Assembly: GCA_024742705.1 (NCBI GenBank)
Contig: JANSXZ010000028.1
Location: 1 to 42,648 of the forward strand
DNA from: Paracoccaceae bacterium
Lineage (GTDB): Bacteria; Pseudomonadota; Alphaproteobacteria; Rhodobacterales; Rhodobacteraceae
DNA: 42,648 nt
Direction of reading: 5' to 3'
The translations under genes were made by a program, and so were the position numbers. Of the stretch, positions 16,519 through 24,322 are shown piece by piece (positions within the stretch are counted from its first letter, which is position 1; each line of letters starts with the position of its first letter). Below the pieces are notes generated by a model that was not told the DNA's origin, searched no databases, and saw only the letters and a list, made by a program, of their open reading frames with translations.

Positions 16519-16669
16519 CCGCGTTCATCCCCATGATTGCGAAGCCTCTTATCTAGCGTCGATCGGCCCTGGAAACAAGCCGATCTCGCAGGTGCAGCGT
16601 GGCTTGACCACCGGGCGCGCCGGCCCTATGGTCCGCCGGATTTCAGCCACCTGACCCCGGAGCACGCCG

Positions 16670-17827
16670 ATGGCCCAGCACCCGACCGCCTGCCTTGCCC
16701 TTGCGGATGGCACCATCTTCTACGGTCACGGCTTTGGCGCCACCGGGCAGACGGTGGCCGAACTGTGTTTCAACACCGCGATGACCGGGTATCAGGAGAT
16801 CATGACCGATCCTTCCTATGCCGGGCAGATCGTCACCTTCACCTTCCCGCATATCGGCAATGTCGGCGTCAATCCCGACGACGATGAAACCGCAGATCCG
16901 GTGGCTTCAGGCATGGTGGTGAAGTGGGATCCGACCCAGCCCAGCAACTGGCGTGCGCAGGAAACGCTTCAGGCCTGGCTGACACGGCGTGGCCGCATCG
17001 CGATCGGCGGTGTCGACACCCGCCGCCTGACCCGCGCGATCCGCCAGCAGGGTGCGCCGCATGTCACGCTCAGCCACGATCCCGACGGCAAGTTCGACAT
17101 CGCGGCGCTGGTTGCCGCCGCGCGCGGGTTTGCCGGCCTCGAAGGCGCCGATCTGGCGCGCGACGTGACCTGCGCCCAGTCCTACCGCTGGGACGAGATG
17201 CGCTGGGCCTGGCCCGAAGGCTACACCCGCCAACGCGATCCGGTCCACAAGGTCGTCGCCATCGACTATGGCGCCAAGCGCAACATCCTGCGCTGCCTGG
17301 CCAGCGCCGGTTGCGACGTGACCGTTCTGCCGGCGACGGCGACGGCCGCGGATGTGCGGGCGCATGATCCGGACGGCCTGTTCCTTTCGAACGGGCCGGG
17401 CGATCCGGCGGCAACCGGTGTCTATGCCGTGCCGATGATTCAGGAAATCCTGCGCGAGACGCGGATGCCCGTATTCGGCATTTGCCTGGGGCATCAGATG
17501 CTGGCGCTGGCGCTGGGCGCGCGCACGGTCAAGATGAACCACGGGCATCATGGCGCGAACCACCCGGTCAAGGATCTCGAAACCGGCAAGGTCGAGATCA
17601 CTTCGATGAACCATGGCTTTGCCGTCGATGCCCAGACCCTGCCCGACGGCGTGCGCGAGACGCACAGATCCCTGTTCGACGGATCGAACTGCGGCATCCG
17701 CATGATCGACAGGCCGGTCTATTCGGTCCAGCATCACCCCGAGGCAAGCCCAGGTCCGCAGGACAGCTTTTATCTGTTCGAGCGTTTCGCCGATGCGATG
17801 GCCGAAGCGGCCCGCTCTGCCGTCTGA
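16670..17827 (+). CDS. carA: Carbamoyl-phosphate synthase small (glutaminase) subunit
   Basis: A 385-residue protein providing ammonia from glutamine for carbamoyl phosphate synthesis (arginine and pyrimidine pathways). The N-terminal CPSase small-chain domain (about 5-140) contains ELCFNTAMTGYQEIMTDPSY. The C-terminal class I glutamine amidotransferase domain has Cys272 (GICLGHQM), with His356 and Glu358 (QHHPEASPGP) completing the triad; LFLSNGPGDP is the oxyanion strand. The large subunit gene carB is not in the window. The shared upstream region with the divergent YqeY gene (16519-16669) must hold both promoters. Confidence 0.97.
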   Translation: MAQHPTACLALADGTIFYGHGFGATGQTVAELCFNTAMTGYQEIMTDPSYAGQIVTFTFPHIGNVGVNPDDDETADPVASGMVVKWDPTQPSNWRAQETLQAWLTRRGRIAIGGVDTRRLTRAIRQQGAPHVTLSHDPDGKFDIAALVAAARGFAGLEGADLARDVTCAQSYRWDEMRWAWPEGYTRQRDPVHKVVAIDYGAKRNILRCLASAGCDVTVLPATATAADVRAHDPDGLFLSNGPGDPAATGVYAVPMIQEILRETRMPVFGICLGHQMLALALGARTVKMNHGHHGANHPVKDLETGKVEITSMNHGFAVDAQTLPDGVRETHRSLFDGSNCGIRMIDRPVYSVQHHPEASPGPQDSFYLFERFADAMAEAARSAV

Positions 17828-17915
17828 GGCGGCGATCCGAAAGGCGTTAACGCGCCCTTAACCTTGCTGACCGATAGTCCGGTGGGCGGCCAAGCGCCAC
17901 CGGCAAGGTCATAGC

Positions 17916-19826
17916 ATGAACAAGATCCACAATCGGCTGTACCCCTTTGATGGGCAGGGCCAGGCGCCCATCGCGCCGCCGGCCCGCCCGCTGGGGCATA
18001 TATTGGTCAATGCCGGCGAAATCCGCCAAGCCGATCTGGTGCGCGCGCTCGAACTTCAGCTGTGCCAGAACGCACCGCTGGGCGATATCCTGGTGGCCGA
18101 AGGCATGGTCGATGCGCGGGCGGTCAGCGCTGCTGTCGCGGTTCAGCACGGGCTTTACCATGCAGATCTGCAACGCGATCCGCCCGATGCCGCGCTGATC
18201 GCGGCGATGCCGGCGGAATTCTGGCTGCGGCACAGGGTGGTGCCCTGGATGCGCATGGACCGAACCCTGGTTCTGGCCACCGCGCGGCCCGACAGGTTCG
18301 CCGCTGTCGCTGCGGATCTGCCGCCGGAATGGGACGGGGTGTTGCCCGTTGTTGCCGCCCAGGGCCAGATCCTCGATGCGCTGACCCGGTTGCTGGCCCG
18401 CGATCTTGCGCCGCGCGCGGAAGATCGCGTGCCGCACCGGTTCTCGTGCCGCCACTGGAGCCCGCCAACACCCTTCCGCAAGGTCGTGATCTTCCTGTTG
18501 CTGGCATCGCTGAGCCTGTGCACCTTTTTCTGGCCAATGCAGAGCGTGGCATCCGTGGCCTTGATCGCGGTGCTGCTGCTGGCCTGCATAACGGTGTTGA
18601 AACTAACAGGGTTCGTGACGTTGATGCTCACCCGGTCGCGCTCACCGCCGGCGGCGCTGCTGCATACCGGCCCGCCGCTGCGCATGCCCCGGATATCCGT
18701 CATGGTGCCGATGTTCCATGAAACCGAAATCGCGCAGCATCTGGTGAAACGATTGCACCGGTTGACCTATCCCAAGGCGCTTCTTGATGTGGTTCTGGTG
18801 CTTGAGGAGAAAGACGGCCAGACCCGGGCAACCCTCGCCGATACCACCCTGCCGCCCTGGATGCGCGTGATCGAGGTGCCCGATACCGGCGGTGTGACCA
18901 CCAAGCCGCGCGCGCTGAACTTTGCGGTGGATTTCTGCGAGGGCGAGATCATCGGCATCTGGGACGCCGAGGACGCGCCGGCCCCGGATCAGCTGGAGCG
19001 GGTGGCCCATGCCTTCGCGCATCATCCGCCCGACGTGGTCTGCCTTCAGGGCGCGCTAGACTATTACAACCCGCGCACCAACTGGATCGCGCGCTGTTTC
19101 ACCATTGAATACGCCAGTTGGTGGCGGATGATCCTGCCGGGCATGGCGCGGCTGGGCATGGTGATCCCCCTGGGCGGCACCACGTTGTTTCTCAGACGGG
19201 ACGCGCTGGATGAAATGGGCGGTTGGGACGCGCACAATGTCACCGAAGACGCCGACCTGGGCGTGCGGATCGCCCGGTTCGGATATCGCACCGCCATGGT
19301 CGATACTGTCACCCACGAAGAGGCGAACCACCGCGCCTGGCCCTGGGTCAAACAGCGTTCGCGCTGGCTCAAGGGGTTCATGGTCACCTATCTGGTGCAT
19401 ATGTCCAACCCGCGCGAATTGCTGGCGGACCTGGGCCTGTTCCGCTTTCTGGGTCTGCAACTGTTTTTTGTCGGAACGCTGTCGCAATTCGTCTTCGCGC
19501 CTGTGCTCTGGTCGTACTGGCTGATCCCGATGGGTGTACTGCATCCGGTGCAAACCGTTGCCTCGGGCGGGCTGATGAAGGCCACGGCGGCGCTGTTCTT
19601 CTTCAGCCAGATGCTCAACCTCGGCATTGGCCTGGTGGCCGTCGCCAATCGCGAGCACAAGTTCCTGCTTCCGTGGGTCGCCGCGCTGACATTCTATTTC
19701 CCGATGGGCGCGCTGGCCAGTTACAAGGCGCTCTACGAGCTGCTGATCCGGCCGTTCTATTGGGACAAGACGCAGCATGGAATCACCCAGCCGCCAGACG
19801 ACATCACCCATCCCGCATCGGGCTAG
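17916..19826 (+). CDS. GT2 membrane glycosyltransferase with N-terminal MshEN/GspE-N-like domain
   Basis: A 636-residue protein in two parts. Residues about 25-155 resemble the MshEN/GspE N-terminal domain (LGHILVNAGEIRQADLVRAL, APLGDILVAEGMVD), a module that binds cyclic di-GMP in some proteins. Two membrane helices (about 188-207, 211-237) follow, then a processive-type GT2 domain: ISVMVPMFHET (260-270), DAED at 350-353, TEDADLG at 443-449 and QRSRW at 480-484, then several membrane helices to the end. The QxxRW motif is shared by cellulose, hyaluronan and other polysaccharide synthases. It may make a beta-linked polysaccharide or glycolipid, controlled through its N-terminal domain (inferred). 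It is convergent with the E1 gene and separate from the exo cluster. Confidence 0.82.
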   Translation: MNKIHNRLYPFDGQGQAPIAPPARPLGHILVNAGEIRQADLVRALELQLCQNAPLGDILVAEGMVDARAVSAAVAVQHGLYHADLQRDPPDAALIAAMPAEFWLRHRVVPWMRMDRTLVLATARPDRFAAVAADLPPEWDGVLPVVAAQGQILDALTRLLARDLAPRAEDRVPHRFSCRHWSPPTPFRKVVIFLLLASLSLCTFFWPMQSVASVALIAVLLLACITVLKLTGFVTLMLTRSRSPPAALLHTGPPLRMPRISVMVPMFHETEIAQHLVKRLHRLTYPKALLDVVLVLEEKDGQTRATLADTTLPPWMRVIEVPDTGGVTTKPRALNFAVDFCEGEIIGIWDAEDAPAPDQLERVAHAFAHHPPDVVCLQGALDYYNPRTNWIARCFTIEYASWWRMILPGMARLGMVIPLGGTTLFLRRDALDEMGGWDAHNVTEDADLGVRIARFGYRTAMVDTVTHEEANHRAWPWVKQRSRWLKGFMVTYLVHMSNPRELLADLGLFRFLGLQLFFVGTLSQFVFAPVLWSYWLIPMGVLHPVQTVASGGLMKATAALFFFSQMLNLGIGLVAVANREHKFLLPWVAALTFYFPMGALASYKALYELLIRPFYWDKTQHGITQPPDDITHPASG

Positions 19827-19856
19827 CAGGGCCGCCCGGATGCAAGGCGCCGCAGA

Positions 19857-22043
19857 TCAGGCGCCCATGCCGGTCAGCCGGCGCGCGGCGGCAACGATAT
19901 CGGCACGCGACGGCAAGGTGGCCGCATAGGCCGGGCCGGTGGCGATGAAGCTGTCCTCGGCCGTCACCCGCGCCGTCTTCCGTGGCAGGTTCTCGGTGAA
20001 GTGTGCCATCAGGCCTTCGGCCTGGCCACCGGTGCGGCGGCATTCATCGACGATCAGGACATGCGCGCAACCTTCGGTCGCCGCGCGTAGCGCCGCCTCG
20101 GGCAAGGGCGCCAGCCAGCGCAGATCGACGATCCGCGCGTCGATGCCCAGCGCGCGCAGATCCGGCAGCGCCTGATGGCTGATGTGGTGGCCGTTGCCAT
20201 AGGTCACGATGGCCAGATCGGTGCCGGCACCGTGCACTCCGACCTCGCCCAGCGCGATGCTGTCGCCCGGCGCGGGATACCGGGTCATCCAGGCCCCGTC
20301 GCCCGGTACGATGTCGCGCATGGGATAGAGAGCGATCGGTTCGACAAACACCACAACGCGCTGCTCCTCGCGCGCCAGGCGCACCGCTTCGCGCAGCATC
20401 CGCACCGCGTCCGCGCCGGTCGAAGGGCAGGCGATCACGATGCCGGGGATGTCGCGCAGAACCGCCAGCGAATTGTCGTTGTGGAAATGCCCGCCAAAGC
20501 CCTTCTGATAGCCCAGCCCGGCAATCCGCAGCACCATCGGATTGGTGAATTGGCCATTGCTGAAAAACGGCAGCGTCGCGGCCTCGCCGCGCAACTGGTC
20601 TTCGGCGTTGTGAAGATACGCCAGGAACTGGATTTCGGGGATCGGCACGAACCCGTTGTGCGCCAGCCCGATGGCCAGACCGAGAATGGATTGTTCGTCC
20701 AGCAGCGTGTCGATCACCCGGTCGGGCCCGAAGCGGCCCAGAAGTTTCTGGGTCACGCCATAGACACCGCCCTTGCGGCCCACGTCTTCGCCCATCATCA
20801 CGATTTCACCGTGCTCAAGCATCAGATCGCTGAGCGCCCAGTTCAAAAGCCGCGACATCGGCTGCGGCGTCTCCATCGCCTTGAGATCGGCACCGAAGGC
20901 CGCGGCGCGCGCAGCGGCATCGGGGCCGTTGGACGGCCGGCAGGCGCGGCGCGGCGGGATCAGGGACCGCATTACATCCGACGCTGTGCGCAGGTGCGGC
21001 CGCTGGCCGGCGCGTTCGGCCAACGCCGCCACATGGGCGTTGGTCTGTTCGTAGATGTCCAGCGCTTCCAGAGGGTCCAGCGCCTGCGCCGCCTGCAACA
21101 GGCGCACGGAATGCAACAGCGGATCGTTGGCCTCTTCCGCCTCGACCTGGGCGCGCGGCATGTATGTGGTGGGCAAATCGGCCCCCGCGTGGCCATAGAG
21201 CCGCACCGTCGCCAGATGCAGGAAGGCGGGTTTGCGCCGGGTGCGCACATAGTCGGCGGCCTCGGCGGCCACGCGCGCGGTCGCGTAGAGATCCAGACCG
21301 TCCGCCTCGAAGTACCGGATGCCGGGCCGGTGCCGCATCGACATGGCAACCCATCCGCGCGGCGTGGGCGTGGAGATGCCGATGCCGTTGTCCTCGCAGA
21401 TCATCAGCAGCGGCAGAGGCACCGATTGCACGCTGGCCCAACCCGCCGCGTTGATCGCGCCCTGGGCGGTCGAATGGTTCAGCGACGCATCGCCGAAGGA
21501 CGCCATCGCCACCGCATCCGCCGGCAGCAGCCGATGTTCGGGCGCGCGCCTGCGCGCGAGGCCAATGCCATAGGCCGCGCCCACCGCCTTGGGCAAGTGG
21601 CTGGCGATGGTCGAGGTTTGCGGCGGGATCATCAGCGCGCGGCTGCCCAGCACCTTGTGCCGGCCGCCGCTGATCGGATCCTCGGCGGAACACGCAAAGC
21701 TCAGAAGCATGTCCCATGCGGGATCCTGGCCCGGCACCTGGTGCGCGCGGGCGATCTGGAACGCCGCATCGCGGTAGTGCAGGAAGGCGATGTCATCGGG
21801 CCGCAACGCATGGGCGACGGCGGCCATCCCCTCGTGTCCGGACGATCCGATGGTGTAGAACCCCTGCCCCGCCTTCTGCATCGCGCGGCTGGCACGGTCG
21901 AGCGCGCGGCTGAGAACCTGCGCGCGAAACAGCCCGACGGCGGCATCGGCGGTCAGGCCATCGCCGGGCGTGCGCCCTTGCGGAAGATCGCCGGCGCGCA
22001 CGCGGGTCAGGAAATTCTGGTGTACGATTTCGGCGCGGTCCAT
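19857..22043 (-). CDS. Fused alpha/beta E1 component of a thiamine-diphosphate 2-oxo-acid dehydrogenase
   Basis: A 728-residue protein joining both E1 chains. Residues about 30-345 are the alpha-type half: FYTIGSSGHEGMAAVAHAL, and the ThDP-binding pair GDASLNHS ... CEDNGIGIS. From about 390 the beta-type half follows: ALSDLMLEHGEIVMMGEDVG, VIDTLLDEQSILGLAIGLA and HVLIVDECRRTGG. This is the architecture of fused branched-chain 2-oxo-acid dehydrogenase E1 proteins, which decarboxylate 2-oxo acids and pass the acyl group to a lipoylated E2. No E2 or E3 gene is nearby, so the partner complex is unidentified. The internal ATG at 22043 is preferred over the upstream one at 22073 because a GGGGGG ribosome-binding site lies 6 bases before it. 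Confidence 0.87.
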   Translation of the reverse strand: MDRAEIVHQNFLTRVRAGDLPQGRTPGDGLTADAAVGLFRAQVLSRALDRASRAMQKAGQGFYTIGSSGHEGMAAVAHALRPDDIAFLHYRDAAFQIARAHQVPGQDPAWDMLLSFACSAEDPISGGRHKVLGSRALMIPPQTSTIASHLPKAVGAAYGIGLARRRAPEHRLLPADAVAMASFGDASLNHSTAQGAINAAGWASVQSVPLPLLMICEDNGIGISTPTPRGWVAMSMRHRPGIRYFEADGLDLYATARVAAEAADYVRTRRKPAFLHLATVRLYGHAGADLPTTYMPRAQVEAEEANDPLLHSVRLLQAAQALDPLEALDIYEQTNAHVAALAERAGQRPHLRTASDVMRSLIPPRRACRPSNGPDAAARAAAFGADLKAMETPQPMSRLLNWALSDLMLEHGEIVMMGEDVGRKGGVYGVTQKLLGRFGPDRVIDTLLDEQSILGLAIGLAHNGFVPIPEIQFLAYLHNAEDQLRGEAATLPFFSNGQFTNPMVLRIAGLGYQKGFGGHFHNDNSLAVLRDIPGIVIACPSTGADAVRMLREAVRLAREEQRVVVFVEPIALYPMRDIVPGDGAWMTRYPAPGDSIALGEVGVHGAGTDLAIVTYGNGHHISHQALPDLRALGIDARIVDLRWLAPLPEAALRAATEGCAHVLIVDECRRTGGQAEGLMAHFTENLPRKTARVTAEDSFIATGPAYAATLPSRADIVAAARRLTGMGA

Positions 22044-22125
22044 CGCTGCCCCCCTTTGCATACCCGCGCACACTGCCCGCAGTATCGGCGCCGTGCAACG
22101 CGGTTTTCAGGGCTGGCGGCGGCGC

Positions 22126-24081
22126 TCAGCCGTCGCGCATCAATTCGGCCAACCACCCTGCGCGGGCGGCCTGCGCGCCGAAATGCGCCGCCCCTTCCAG
22201 TGTCCAGTGGGTATCGTCGTACATGGTCTTGCGGCCCGCGGGCGTCACCAGATCGCAGCGCCCGGCCGCGTCATCGCAGACCAGGGCACGGCGCGACAGG
22301 TACGACAGGTTCAGCCCGCCGGCCAGTTCGCGCAGACGATCGTTGCGGCGCTGCGCCTCGGCGGCCTGCGCCCCGTGGGCCAGAACGTTCAGCCGTTCGG
22401 GCGTGGGGATGCTGCGGTACTGATGAATGAACCAGTCGAACAGCGGCAGCGTACCCGGAGCCGTGAATTCAGCCGTGTTGCCGACCAGGATCACCCGCTT
22501 GCCGCGCGCCCGCAGTTCTGCGACGAAGCCGGGCAGAAGGGTGGCATAGTCGCCGGTGTAGCGCTGCGCGATCATGACGACATCGGCGGCCATGAAATTC
22601 GGCGCGGCGAACAACAGTGCGCGCTGATCTTCGGGGTAGGCCGTCGCCAGGCCAAATCGGGCGAATTCGACCCCTTGGAAGGCATCGGCGTTCAGATACA
22701 GCGCGTTGAACAGATCCTTGGAATGCGAATTGCCCACGATCAGAACCTTGCGCGTATCGGCGCCAGTGAACCACAGCCGCCCGGCCTCGCTCTGCGAGGG
22801 GCCACGGGCCGCCCGCGTCGCCGTGATCTTCTCATCCGGCGCCAACCGGTCCAGCACCTGCCACGACTGGTCGCGCAGCGCGGCATTGTCGATTTGATTG
22901 GCACCGTAGAGCGCCGCCAGATCCGACGGAGGGTCGCGCAGCAACAGGTCGCTGCCGCGCACCGTCAGTGCAAGGGCCACGATCACGGCCACCGACGCCC
23001 CCAGCGCCACCGCCACGGTGCGCCCCGATAATCCGGCACGGAACGGCCGTTCGATCAGGTGATAGCCCAGCGCGGCGCAGCCGAATGTCAGCGCCAGCCA
23101 CACCGCCCAATCCGCCGGGCCCGGCGTCTCCAGCCGGACCAGCCGCCCAAAGGCAAAGATCGGAAAATGCCACAGATACAGCGAATAGGACAGGCGACCG
23201 ATATAGACCATGGGCCGCCGGCACAGCGCGTCGGTCACCGGTTCGCCCTGACGGGTGAACCACAACAGGCCCGCCGTGGCCAGAACAGCCGGCACCGTCA
23301 CCAGGCCAGGATGCACCACGTCGGGCAGATGCACCGTGGTCATGCACAGCGCCAGAACCGCGACCGACAGCGCCGGCACCAGCCTGCCACCGGCGACGCG
23401 GGCGGGCCTGTGCCGGGCCGCCACCGCCAGAACCGCGCCCGCCAGCAACTCCCAGGCGCGGCTGACCGGCGAAAAGAAGGACAGTTCGGGCCGGGCCATC
23501 GTGCTGGCCTGCGCCACCGCCAGACCGACACAGCACAGCGCCACCAGAGCCCAAAACAGCGCCCGTGGCCGCCCGCCTGGCAGCACCATCAGCAAAAGCG
23601 GAAAAAGCAGGTAGAACTGCTCCTCGATGGCCAGGCTCCAGGTGTGCAGCAAGGGCTGCAATTGCGCCGACTGGGCGCCGTATTCGCCCAGTTGCAGATA
23701 CCAGAAGCCATTGCTGACAAAACCCAGCGCCGCCAGGGCCGAGTTGGCGAAACGCAGCAATTCCGATGGCAGCATGATCGCCCAGGCGGCAACCGAACTG
23801 GCCAGGATCACCAGCACCAGCGCCGGCAGGATTCGCCGCGCGCGCCGTTGATAGAAGCGCCAAAGCGAAATCCGCCCCGTCGCGTCGCGTTCGGCCAAAA
23901 GGATCTGGGTGATCAGAAACCCCGAGATCACAAAGAACACATCGACGCCCAGAAAACCGCCAGGCAACAGATAGCCCCCGAAAAACGGCACCTTCAGGTG
24001 GTAGATCAGCACCGGCAGCACCGCCAGCGTGCGCAGCCCGTCAATTTCGGGACGGTATGCGACAGGCCCCCGATGCGACAT
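22126..24081 (-). CDS. OafA/YrhL-type acyltransferase with C-terminal SGNH domain
   Basis: A 651-residue membrane protein. The N-terminal acyltransferase 3 domain (about 1-360, about ten helices) starts YRPEIDGLRTLAVLPVLIYH, with FLGVDVFFVISGFLIT and TWSLAIEEQFYLLFP. The C-terminal domain (about 410-651) has SGNH hydrolase blocks: GNSHSKDL and DDTHWTLEGA. Such two-domain proteins O-acetylate or otherwise acylate extracellular glycans (OafA, OatA style). It is divergent from the exoP-like gene, so it probably decorates the exopolysaccharide made by that cluster, as ExoZ/ExoH do in Sinorhizobium. The ATG at 24081 is chosen; a TTG codon precedes it. Confidence 0.88.
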   Translation of the reverse strand: MSHRGPVAYRPEIDGLRTLAVLPVLIYHLKVPFFGGYLLPGGFLGVDVFFVISGFLITQILLAERDATGRISLWRFYQRRARRILPALVLVILASSVAAWAIMLPSELLRFANSALAALGFVSNGFWYLQLGEYGAQSAQLQPLLHTWSLAIEEQFYLLFPLLLMVLPGGRPRALFWALVALCCVGLAVAQASTMARPELSFFSPVSRAWELLAGAVLAVAARHRPARVAGGRLVPALSVAVLALCMTTVHLPDVVHPGLVTVPAVLATAGLLWFTRQGEPVTDALCRRPMVYIGRLSYSLYLWHFPIFAFGRLVRLETPGPADWAVWLALTFGCAALGYHLIERPFRAGLSGRTVAVALGASVAVIVALALTVRGSDLLLRDPPSDLAALYGANQIDNAALRDQSWQVLDRLAPDEKITATRAARGPSQSEAGRLWFTGADTRKVLIVGNSHSKDLFNALYLNADAFQGVEFARFGLATAYPEDQRALLFAAPNFMAADVVMIAQRYTGDYATLLPGFVAELRARGKRVILVGNTAEFTAPGTLPLFDWFIHQYRSIPTPERLNVLAHGAQAAEAQRRNDRLRELAGGLNLSYLSRRALVCDDAAGRCDLVTPAGRKTMYDDTHWTLEGAAHFGAQAARAGWLAELMRDG

Positions 24082-24163
24082 CAACCCTAACCCGTATCCT
24101 CTGGACCACCTGCGGTTTTTCTAGGCCATTCGCCGCGCCCGCTCAACAACCATTGGTGGCGCG

Positions 24164-24204
24164 GACCGTCCGCCGGGCGGCGCACGGCCCTCCGGCGGGC
24201 GGTC
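24164..24204. repeat. Inverted repeat in the gap between acyltransferase and exoP-like genes
   Basis: GACCGTCCGCCGG (24164-24176) faces CCGGCGGGCGGTC (24192-24204), 12 of 13 pairs matching with a 15-nt loop. It sits in the 241-bp divergent intergenic region, about 120 bp before the exoP start. It could be an operator or leader structure; no T-run follows. A TTGACA hexamer occurs at 24271-24276, but no good -10 is spaced correctly. Confidence 0.4.
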
Positions 24205-24322
24205 ACTGGATCAATTTTTCATCGCATTGCCTCAATTTCTCCTCGCGCTGCAGCTACTAGCCCTCGTAAATTGACAATGCGCTGCGCGCGGTCATCCTGA
24301 CCAAACGACGGGGAACTTGTTC

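Noticed and set aside
20175..22430. Open frame of about 750 codons on the plus strand
   Set aside because: Antisense to the fused E1 gene; no recognisable motif.
24271..24299. TTGACA hexamer as the -35 box of an exoP promoter
   Set aside because: No acceptable -10 sequence occurs 16-18 bases downstream (only GC-rich sequence and CATCCT), so it is mentioned but not annotated as a promoter.
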